Shown here in pieces: positions 34,825 through 43,779 of a stretch of DNA of 64,000 bases. Within the stretch, counting starts at the first letter, position 1; each line of letters opens with the position of its first letter. The stretch is from Eutypa lata (taxonomy: Eukaryota; Ascomycota; Sordariomycetes; Xylariales; Diatrypaceae). Location: assembly GCA_022661535.1 (NCBI GenBank), contig JAKULF010000008.1:2604001-2668000 (forward strand), read 5' to 3'. A model generated the notes under the pieces. That model was not told the DNA's origin and made no database searches. It saw only the letters and a list, made by a program, of their open reading frames with translations. Made by a program: the position numbers and the translations under genes.

Positions 34825-35391
34825 ACATCATGCGCGAATTCAAGAGTTTCTTACTCAATTAGTTGATCTCTTGCCCCCGGTGCGTTACTATCCCCTATAT
34901 CGTGCAGACAGGTCAGGCCAGGAGGCATTGTTTCGACCTAAAGTGAGCAAGCACATTGGATAAAAAAGGATGACTCTTGCGAATTAGGTTCATAGCACTT
35001 CAGTGATAGTGATTAAGCATGAAGGCAGGTAGAGGAGAATCCTAGCTGCCTGCCGCCTTAAGCGGGGAAATGAGCGAAGTTGTTGGTTCACCCTTGTTAG
35101 CAGCAGGCAGGTTGCTTCGATGATGCTAAATTTCCGATGCTGTGACCCGTTAAATCCTCGAATGTAACATAGTTGACTGGGTATATGCAGTTGGGGCCAA
35201 CTAATGCTACGGTACTAGCCAATCCGGTGATAAACCAGGGTGGTGATAACACATACGTGGCTGAGCCCACTTCTTCAGCGCGTAAAGTCGGCCAAGCGAA
35301 ACAAAACCTAACGAGCGACCACGAGAGAAATAAAATGAGATGACCTTCTATGTTTCATAATTTTCCCCATTTACTCTCTAATTATCTTACC
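34825..35391. promoter_or_regulatory. shared divergent promoter of NLR and P450
   Basis: 567 bases between the two start codons. No coding frame. A bidirectional promoter is inferred from arrangement only. Confidence 0.45.
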
Positions 35392-37324
35392 ATGGAGAAA
35401 TTTTGGACCAATTTGTACAATGCAACCGGTGCTTCATTTTCTACGACATTAGGTGCCTTGGTATTTATTGGGTACATTTTTGATCTTGCCCTACATCTGG
35501 TCCAGCAATGGAAGGAATCTAAGGTTACTTATACTATAACTCTCTATTAACATCCGTTTTTGTGCTTACGATAGGTAGATTGATCGTATATATGGCCGCC
35601 AACATGGTTGTCAACTCCCCCCGGAGCTCCCAAAGCGGTGGCCTCTTGGTATCGATAGAATCAAAGAGCTTTGGGATTCCAACGCCGATGGCCGCTTACT
35701 AGCGTTCTTGTGTTCTATCGCGAAGAACTACGAGCCGGGAAACAATTTGTACCAGTTTTTGCTCGTCGGGCCTCGGGCCTTTCACATCTTGCATCCCAAG
35801 AATGTCGAGGCGCTATTGTCCACTAACTTCAAAGGTAGCTTTGAGATTTTGCATCTGATATATATTTGGCTAATGTCGAGTAGATTATGGATTTGGAGCC
35901 CGCCCGGCAGTATTCGCACCTCTACTAGGTCACGGAATTTTCACTCAGGAAGGTTCTGCAGTAAGTAACTCACGAACCATTTTCTTTATTCTTCATATTA
36001 TGCGCTAGGCTACTCTGTATCTGAGTCCTTGGCCTTTAAGACACGTCCTAGACTCATTTGGTTTTATTGAATTGTCAAACTCTGGCAATTAACTCTGGGA
36101 AATACAGTGGAAACATTCAAGAGAACTCCTGCGGAAACAATTTATTCGAACCCAATATCAGAATCTTGATCATTTTCGGGAACATGTGGATAACTTGGTA
36201 TCTTGTATTCCTGAGAATGGCACTGTCGACCTTCAACCCCTATTTTTTAACCTAACTCTCGATACAACTACCGCTTTGTTGTTCGGTCGTTCAGTCTATA
36301 GTCTACGAGCGGACATCGACCAAGATGTAGAGAACAGAGAATTCGCAGAATGCTTCAACATTGCTCAAGAAGGTCTTGCTAAGCGGTTTCGTCTGGCTCC
36401 TTTCCACTTTTTGTATAACCCACGGTCATTTCGCAAGGCCTGTCAAAGTGTTCATCGGTTCGTTGAGCGATATATCCAAGAACGACAAGAAATCCATGAC
36501 AAGGACTCCAGCGACGAAGAAACATGGTTTATGGACCGTATTGCTGAAGGCTCAACATCCAATATCGAGGTTCGCGATCAACTACTCAATGTATTGCTAG
36601 CTGGACGAGACACTACTGCCTGCTGTTTATCATGGACATTGTAAGAGTTTATCCTACTGGGCTGTCTCGTTAAGTGCTGACCACCTTTACAGTCGCCTAC
36701 TTGTTCGATACCCTGATGCTATGAAACGCCTGCGCAATGAGATTTCCACCGAAATGGGTGTCTCGGTATATCCATCACGAGAGCAAATCCGAAAGATGCC
36801 CTTCCTTTCATGTGTCGTAAAAGAGTGTAAGTGAGATGGTCGTCTCCTTGGGTCTTAGGCTAACTTTGTTCCCAATAGCCCTTCGACTCTATCCCCCAGT
36901 TCCATTGAATAATCGAGAGGCCGTCCGAACAACGATCCTTCCCACTGGCGGTGGTCCTGATGGTACGAGTCCCATGCTCGTAAGAAAGGGGGAACTCGTC
37001 GTGTTTTCTCAGTACGTGAACTCAAGGAAGAAGAACATATATGGGCCTGATGCGGATGACTTCCGCCCAGAACGCTGGGAGACAGGGGAACTTAACAACA
37101 TCGGGTGGGCATTCTTCCCCTTTAACGGCGGCCCTCGACAATGTCTTGGGGAAGATTTTGCTATGATGGAGACTTATTACACTATTGTGAGGCTTTTACA
37201 GACATTTCCTGTATTTAAGTTACCTAAAGGAGAGGTTATAGAACATGTCGGAACTGAGAGGCAACGTCTGACACTTGTCTTGTCAAGTGCTGATGGCTGT
37301 AGGGTGTCCACGGAACTCGAATAA
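35392..37324 (+). CDS. cytochrome P450, CYP52-like fatty-acid/alkane hydroxylase type
   Basis: Six exons (35392-35523, 35579-35834, 35884-35960, 36108-36640, 36693-36826, 36879-37324) encode 525 residues. The joins restore [39 protein letters not shown] and [15 protein letters not shown], all typical of the CYP52/CYP539/CYP584 clade. A membrane anchor ([18 protein letters not shown]) precedes the catalytic domain. I-helix is AGRDTTA, ExxR is ESLR, and the heme loop [12 protein letters not shown] carries Cys466. Clade members omega-hydroxylate fatty acids and n-alkanes at the ER. The gene sits between an NLR with a SesB head and a free SesB-type hydrolase. A lipid-related role with the hydrolase is conceivable but only inferred. 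The start at 35392 gives a normal anchor; an in-frame upstream ATG (35350) would add 14 residues. Confidence 0.88.
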
Positions 37325-37864
37325 GCCCCTCTTAATGCAATCTGCAATATCAACAAAATGCAGAGGGGCTATCTGGGTTCCACAAGAGACTGATTGTAAG
37401 GCAGGTGCCTTAGGACTTTTTCGTTTATTATATTTTTAGAAACAGATCACAGGTACACTACGTTTCTTTATCGGCCCCCTTTCGGATAGGGTGGCGGAGT
37501 CAATCAATTGTGACATCCCGAGCACCCCAAAAGGGGGGCATGCATCGTCCAATCATGTTCGATAGTCTCATGCTGTACGATACCCCGATGTTTATGTATG
37601 TTGGTTCAAATGTGAACACATTACGTTACATCTAAGTCCTCTTTTAAGCTCTACCCCTCTATTCTTTCTAATTTTGAATCGGCCGGGCCGATTGTGTACT
37701 TTCCTTCCAAGCTAACTCAATCTTGTACTTCATATTATAGATACTGAATTAGAATAAGGAAGTAATAGTGACCTGCACATGACTATTATCATAGCAGCAC
37801 CAGATGGTCTGATTGGGATTTATTACATTACTCTTCAAAACGAACACTAATTGTAACCACTCAC
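37325..37864. other. intergenic region
   Basis: 540 bases between the P450 and the SesB-type hydrolase, tandem on the plus strand. It contains runs of C (CCCCAAAAGGGGGG near 37523) and no gene. Probably terminator and promoter DNA. Confidence 0.5.
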
Positions 37865-39118
37865 ATGGCCTTACCGGAAGAAAAGATTTGCGGTATTAGG
37901 GAGATATACAGGCCACCTGGGAAGGAGGCAGAAGTCGAGTAAGCTTCTACAAGCATACTTACGCCTAGGAAGAGAGCTAACACGACTTATGAACAGCATT
38001 GTGGCAGTCCATGGACTCAATGGGGATGCTATGCAAACATGGACAGCAAAAAAGAGCAAGGTCTGTTGGCTAAGCCATTCAGACTTTCTCCCCAAATACG
38101 CCAAGAACGCCCGGGTTCTAGTTTGGGGATATAATTCCAGTTTCGGTTCCTTAACAGGTGTTGAGCCTTCAGCCAACCGGATCCATCACCATGCCCAAAC
38201 CCTCATTGCACAGCTCTACGCTGACCGAAGGGTAAGAAACTGATGAATAAAGAAATATTTCATAAAGCCAGATATATTAAACTAATAATCTACATTGAAT
38301 TAGTTGGAAGGCAGAGTGGATAAACCAATAATCTTCCTTTGTCACTCCCTTGGAGGACTTGTGGTGAAAAGAGTAGGTGTTATCTAGTATACAGAATCTT
38401 CCTCTACGAATGGGTGGAAATAACTAACGTGCATTCATCCTAGGCCCTTTCATATTCTGAGTCTCGTGGTTCCGATAAGACTACTCATATAAGAACTATA
38501 TTTACGTGTACCTACGGAATCTTATTTTTCGGTACTCCGCATTGTGGATCTTCGAAGGCTAGTCTCCTTTTGACGCTCCAGAAACTCACATCACTCGCTC
38601 TTCCCCGGAGGATCGCGCGATTTGAGTCAGGCCTTGTTTCCGCTTTAGAGAAAGAATCCGAGACGCTTCAAAATATCACGGACTACTTCGTGCCCCTGAT
38701 GAAGAACTTCCGCATCTACTTCTTCTGGGAGCAGGAAAAAATGGACTTGAAGTATTCAAAAGACTACATTGTCAGAGAGGACAGTGCGGCACCGAACTTC
38801 GACGACACGGAAAGGTCTGGGATTGCTGCAGATCACTCGAGAATGGTGAAATTTGAGCATTGCTCCTCCCCAGCGTTCCGCCTTGTAGCAGCAACCCTCT
38901 GCAGATATTGTGAGGAAGCCCCGGCCACCATCTCACGCAAATGGTCTGGCGCACTACAAGAAATCGCCGAAGATCGTTTGAACGAGGTTTCAGAGAGGCT
39001 AAGAGAAACTCGGTCGGCATCATACATGCCGGAGTTGCCCTCAAGAATCCCTAGTCTATTTATAGGGGGGCAAGAATACAAGGTTCCCGCCAAGGAAGAC
39101 CTAGGAGGTCGTGATTAA
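37865..39118 (+). CDS. stand-alone SesB-type alpha/beta hydrolase
   Basis: Four exons (37865-37938, 37997-38231, 38304-38372, 38444-39118) encode 350 residues. The first join gives EVDIVAVHGLNGD, matching NLR heads, so the start lies at 37865 and not at the internal Met. Hydrolase motifs: VAVHGLNG, VLVWGYNS, IIFLCHSLGGLVVKR with nucleophile Ser118, LFFGTPHCGS, and DHSRMVKF with the probable catalytic His. The same fold heads the NLRs at 31359-34824 and 6063-9420, but here the protein ends with a short helical tail and has no NB-ARC or repeats. SesB/LipA-like hydrolases are predicted lipases or acyl esterases and one of the commonest effector domains of fungal NLRs. Either a solo effector or a truncated NLR; no NB-ARC remnant follows it. 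Confidence 0.87.
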
Positions 39119-40088
39119 TGTTTATCACCGGGAAGATACAATACATCTAGATAACTCCCATATGCGAATTGGGCCTGCTTTGTGCTTTGCTATAGTCATA
39201 GTGTACCACCTTATGAAGAGCTCCGCCTCAACGTGACTTGGTTATTTATATAATCATCCTAGCTACGTAGTAATCAGATCGGGACCAGAATGGGGTTTAT
39301 CAGTTTTAGCACTTTACTACTGGCGCAACATTTGTTTCAAATCTATAATAATTCCACATACGAAATGTCACTCATGACTTTATCGATATGAACGACGTTT
39401 ACTGGAAGCCTTTTATACCAGACGGTCATGAATCGATCTACGAATGGTTTTTATATCCTTAGCCTACCGAAACGCTATATACCGGACTGCAAATTAGTGA
39501 CATTCTATCTTCTGGTTGGTTCATGGACTTTTTACACTTGGACTAACATATATGTTGATCTACTGTTTCGAAGAAAGGTAAGAAAGATTGCTAATTATTA
39601 CACCATGCTTCGCTGTTATTCTGTCGGCAATTAAGTACAGCCACGTTTCCAGAACCATCTATATGAATTCTCTAGTATTAAATATATGGAATTTGAGCGA
39701 TAATAAGAGTTTACCAGATATCTTCTGTGTTGCTATTTTAGGTCACGGGCCCTTTTGTCTTTAACATGCATATTTGCTGTATGTCGGTTCCGGAAGCGTC
39801 TTTCCATTGTTCTCCAGCAAACGAGCTTCCATCAGTTAAAAATCTCATGACAAGGGTATGTAACGATAGAATATAAAGGCTTAAAGTGATCTGTTGTCCT
39901 TCAGGATTTTTGAAAGAACATTAAGTCCAGAAATATGTCATCATGCGGATTTGGAAAGCATAGTTAAGATGTAGCTGGAATCCTTTTTAACAGTCTCTCC
40001 AGATTTGTATTAAGTGTATAAACCCATAATCATAGTCTAGAGCCTCACCTGAAGGTGTGCAGGTCATAAACTCTCATTAATCGTTAAG
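39119..40088. other. intergenic region
   Basis: Nearly 1 kb, A+T-rich, with stops in all frames. A 68-residue open frame at 39428-39634 lacks recognisable features. No gene called. Confidence 0.5.
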
Positions 40089-41243
40089 ATGTCCGTCAAG
40101 ACCAAATACAGTAGTGCAGAAAATGCTAGTCAGCCTGTGGAAGCCTGTAATGGAGGACTTGCCTGGGAGCCCCTGAGATTGTGGCCGCCTCCGCTTTACC
40201 AAGCATATTGTAGAACACACTTCATTGAGGGGTGCTCCGTCTATCACGAATTTGAAAATACAAGATACACTAAGGTCAAATCAGATATTCTACGAATCCA
40301 TCCAGCCAAATCGAAGGAAAGGGGCAAGGGGTCGCCGGCGCCGACTCGAGCTCAACCAAGTCGAGCCAAAAAGAGGCCGGCAAATATCCCGACCAGGACC
40401 AGTGTAGAGCAGCAAGTTGATAGCACAGAGACGATCTCGATTACCGCCCAGAGGGAAATAACAAAACTAGATAAACAACACACGAAACTCCGGCTTGACT
40501 TATGCCTCGCCGATTTTAAAGTCGGGCTCAAAAGGGAAATCACACGTATCAGTGATAGACAATGCCTCATCAGAGAACCAGAAAAGGTAAAGATGCCTAA
40601 ATTGATATCAGAAAGTATTGCTATCAACGCGTACCAGGTGAAACAGGTTATCCCACATCCAAATTGTCCATTTACTTCTTGGGCAAATATGAAATGCCGC
40701 TACTGCGACTTTACCAGCCGGCCCATAGGATCAATAACACCAGTCGCACCTATGCATCTTCTTCGCTATGAGGACTTTAGTCCGAAGCAATGTGGGAAGC
40801 TAGGAGGTATACGGTTTGCAGTAGACATTTGTGGAACTGAAGAGAAGGTCGTCTTATTAAGTATGACAATGCCTGACGGTTCTATTGAGGAGTTCAAGAA
40901 GATTCCCATAAACAATAAAACGTCGATGGAGCAGAAGAATCTAGCGGGTGACTTGGCCGGAGAATCTTCAGTCCGAAGTGGTGGAGGGAAACAAAATCGA
41001 TCATCCACAACTAATAAGCTGGAAGATGATGATATAGGCATGATTAAAAAGCGCAGGAAAGTCAGCCCTTCTCCGAGTGAAGGAACCTCAATGGGGAAGG
41101 CGAAGGATATAGAAGAACCAACCCAGAACAATATATTTCAAGGCAAGAAGAAGAGGGGCCGTCCATCTATAAGGCATGATGCCGGGGAAGAAACCGACGA
41201 CGACGATGATGATATAATTATAAGAAAGCGTAGGAAACTCTAA
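40089..41243 (+). CDS. orphan nuclear-type protein with AT-hook-like motif
   Basis: A single exon gives 384 residues; I do not recognise the family. A long central block is well ordered in composition: EITKLDKQHTKLRLDLCLADFK looks like a helix or coiled coil, and CPFTSWANMKCRYCDF has three spaced cysteines that could hold zinc. The C-terminal third is basic and disordered, with an SV40-like KKRRKV, an AT-hook core KKRGRPS (GRP flanked by basic residues), a run of Asp, and RKRRKL at the very end. These suggest a nuclear, DNA- or chromatin-associated protein (inference). Its neighbours are the SesB hydrolase and a Zn2Cys6-type regulator. A domesticated transposon protein is also possible. Confidence 0.6.
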   Translation: MSVKTKYSSAENASQPVEACNGGLAWEPLRLWPPPLYQAYCRTHFIEGCSVYHEFENTRYTKVKSDILRIHPAKSKERGKGSPAPTRAQPSRAKKRPANIPTRTSVEQQVDSTETISITAQREITKLDKQHTKLRLDLCLADFKVGLKREITRISDRQCLIREPEKVKMPKLISESIAINAYQVKQVIPHPNCPFTSWANMKCRYCDFTSRPIGSITPVAPMHLLRYEDFSPKQCGKLGGIRFAVDICGTEEKVVLLSMTMPDGSIEEFKKIPINNKTSMEQKNLAGDLAGESSVRSGGGKQNRSSTTNKLEDDDIGMIKKRRKVSPSPSEGTSMGKAKDIEEPTQNNIFQGKKKRGRPSIRHDAGEETDDDDDDIIIRKRRKL

Positions 41244-41814
41244 TTACCCATGGTTGAGTAGCTTGGGTGTCACTTCGAGGGATTCCGGGTGTGCGTTGAG
41301 AGATGCATATCAACAAATGATGTAGTAGACGCTATACAAAGTCTGTAGCGGTATAAAGCTTGGATTTCGAAGAACAAGCTGCAATCTTCAGTCGACTAGG
41401 TTATTACTTTGCTATAACCCCGCTCAAGTGGATCTCATTAATTTGTCTTGCATTACATCTGTCCCGAACACACGGAAACAGAGAACAGAGTGACGAAGTG
41501 TGGAATATCTCAACCCAATCATCTCAAGCTTCAGACCATACACCATGTGAGGAATGCGACCTCCCGTGTCTTCGCAGTTGTTATATCTTACTAGAGAAAA
41601 GCGGTGTATACAGCACGTTATAATATCAATAAAATATACTCCACAATTCCAGAAAAGGTCTCGGATCGCCAGCCTGCGGAGTTACCTGATCAGACAACTC
41701 CACGCCCCACCGCTTTCAGTTATCAGCCTGCGGACTTGCCCATTCATTATAAACAATCCATTTTATATTCATACAAAACGTCTAGTCTAGGAGTTTGCTA
41801 TCTTTCGAGCCACC
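41244..41814. other. intergenic region upstream of the Zn2Cys6-type gene
   Basis: 571 bases with no convincing gene. It contains the direct repeat listed separately. A favourable CACC precedes the ATG at 41815. Confidence 0.5.
41670..41734. promoter_or_regulatory. direct repeat CAGCCTGCGGA(G/C)TT in promoter
   Basis: The 11-mer CAGCCTGCGGA occurs at 41670-41680 and 41724-41734, about 145 and 91 bases before the ATG of the Zn2Cys6-type gene, each followed by (G/C)TT. A CGG core is the classic half-site for zinc-cluster factors. Autoregulation is a guess. Confidence 0.4.
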
Positions 41815-43779
41815 ATGAAGCGCATCAGGTTCTCCGCTGAAGGATCCGGCGATGGGACGAAGCGGAGACAAGTGAAGCGGGCTTGCTCGAAATGCAGGAA
41901 ATCAAAGCGGGCATGTCGGCACGTCCCGAACGAAGGGGTTCCATCATCGCCGCCAACCGACCCGGTAGAATATGACTTGCTTCACGCGTCACCACCCGAG
42001 ACACCTGTCGCATTGACTTTAGGAGAGAATATCAGTATATCTCCGGTGACGAATAATGTTACCGGAACATGCGAACCCAGCAATCCGGATAGACCGCTGC
42101 TTGAGGCTCGCCCTCAGTCCCAGCCCAGCTCCACAAGCCTCCCTATCCCATACGCAGGCGCATCATCCGCACATTCTCTACTACTCTCCTCTCTTTGCCC
42201 CTCTCCAGCTCCATCCATCCCCGCCACGATGAATGGAGATCTCAACCCGTCATCATCAGAAGCCGTCATCACTGAGCACCTCCTGCCTCCGGCCCGGCGT
42301 CTGCGCCCCTCTCTTCAGGACATCAAGGCGGGACCGTCGGAGCGCCGCCCTGGCGTCGGCCCCACGTACCTCCCCATGGTAGTGCGCGCCGTACTTCCCT
42401 ATCTGGAGATAGAATGTCTAGACGTGCTCCCGCCCCCCGAGGACCTCAACGCGCTGATCCAGATCTACCAGCGGGAGATCCACCCCCTATTGCCGATCGT
42501 AGATTTCGACACGACGGCGCTCTCGGGTCCCGCGGGGCGCGATAGGCCGGCCTCGGTTGTCCTGCGCCAGGCGATCTGCCTCGCGGCATGCAAGAGCGGC
42601 GCGGCGCGACCGCATCTGCGTTTGCGGGTGCTACGGGAGGAGGAGGAGGAGGGAGTTGGGGAAGAGGAGCAACAACAGCAGCAGCAGGAGGAGGAGGAGA
42701 ATAGTCGTCCGTTCGTGCTCCAGACGACTCGGGATTTCGCCAATCGGCTCTTTGGTAGCCTGAAGGTCGGGTTGGATATTGGCCTTGTGGAAGATAGATT
42801 GGAGCTCGTTCAGCTCCTTGCTCTGATGACGTTTCACTCGTATGGCCTCGATGGCGACGAAGAGGTTGCGCGACTGTGCGGTCAGGCTGTTCACTACGCC
42901 TACTCGGCCGGCTTACATCAACCTTCCGCATTATCACCATCGTCCTCGTCATCCTTGCCTATGGTAATTGCAGGTACCACCACGAACGTGTCAGAGGTGC
43001 GGCGCATAGAACTAATGTGCTCCATCTTCGCCCTCGACAAAATCATAGCGATGGTCACCGGCCGGCCAGCCGTCGCCCACGAGCGTGAGACATACCTCCC
43101 TTCGCCAGACAGCAGTATATGGGAGTCCCTGTCGCCCGGGATCCGGATGCTGTTCCGCCTATCGCAGATGCTCGACCGCGTTCTAGGCCTATACCGGAGC
43201 GGCTTCTCCTCTTCACCCGCTAGCAGTGGACAACAGGAAGAACAACAACAACATGAAGGGGTTGTTGGGGGATGGTGCATCTGGGAGGAATGGTGGCCCG
43301 ATTTCGAGGAACTGGGCCGGGAGTGCGGGATACATAAACTGGAGTTCCCTTTGCAGGCTACCCTCGAGGTGCTGTATCTCGCCGTAGCTATGCTATCGTA
43401 TCGACAAGCTCCTTCTCCAGTAGGCGATGATTATAATTTTACTACGACCACCGACACTAGTTCAATCCCAACCGTATCCCCTATTCTACCCTCTACCCTC
43501 CGAAATGCGAGGGCTAGACAGAGACATGCTGTTCAACAAATATCCTCACTTCCGACCCTAGAGCTATGCATGCTACCGTATATTCCCTATGCTGTGTCTC
43601 TATCTTTATCTACATCGCTAAGCAGCTTGCGACATAATAGCCTAGAAAGCACGAGAAGAAGAGCGAAAGCAGAGATTGAGACCAGTCTCGAGACTCTGGA
43701 GAAGTTAGGAGAAAGGTATTGGCTTGCTGAATCCATGAGCAAGACAGGCCGGAAGCTCTACAAAGATAGATGCCTATAG
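41815..43779 (+). CDS. fungal-specific transcription factor with half zinc cluster
   Basis: A single exon encodes 654 residues. The N-terminus has a basic arm and the first half of a Zn2Cys6 cluster (C24-x2-C27-x6-C34 in KRACSKCRKSKRACRH), but the second C-x2-C-x6-C is absent; the next residues are Pro/Ser/Thr-rich. From about residue 180 a fungal_trans regulatory domain is clear: LIQIYQREIHPLLPIVDF, VVLRQAICLAACKSG, ELVQLLALMTFHSYGLDG, ARLCGQAVHYAYSAGLHQP and VRRIELMCSIFALDKIIAMVTGRPAV. A Glu/Gln run (GVGEEEQQQQQQEEEEN) is encoded near 42640-42700. The gene could bind DNA poorly or need a partner; an unrecognised intron restoring the missing cysteines was sought and not found. Target genes unknown. 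Confidence 0.82.
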   Translation: MKRIRFSAEGSGDGTKRRQVKRACSKCRKSKRACRHVPNEGVPSSPPTDPVEYDLLHASPPETPVALTLGENISISPVTNNVTGTCEPSNPDRPLLEARPQSQPSSTSLPIPYAGASSAHSLLLSSLCPSPAPSIPATMNGDLNPSSSEAVITEHLLPPARRLRPSLQDIKAGPSERRPGVGPTYLPMVVRAVLPYLEIECLDVLPPPEDLNALIQIYQREIHPLLPIVDFDTTALSGPAGRDRPASVVLRQAICLAACKSGAARPHLRLRVLREEEEEGVGEEEQQQQQQEEEENSRPFVLQTTRDFANRLFGSLKVGLDIGLVEDRLELVQLLALMTFHSYGLDGDEEVARLCGQAVHYAYSAGLHQPSALSPSSSSSLPMVIAGTTTNVSEVRRIELMCSIFALDKIIAMVTGRPAVAHERETYLPSPDSSIWESLSPGIRMLFRLSQMLDRVLGLYRSGFSSSPASSGQQEEQQQHEGVVGGWCIWEEWWPDFEELGRECGIHKLEFPLQATLEVLYLAVAMLSYRQAPSPVGDDYNFTTTTDTSSIPTVSPILPSTLRNARARQRHAVQQISSLPTLELCMLPYIPYAVSLSLSTSLSSLRHNSLESTRRRAKAEIETSLETLEKLGERYWLAESMSKTGRKLYKDRCL

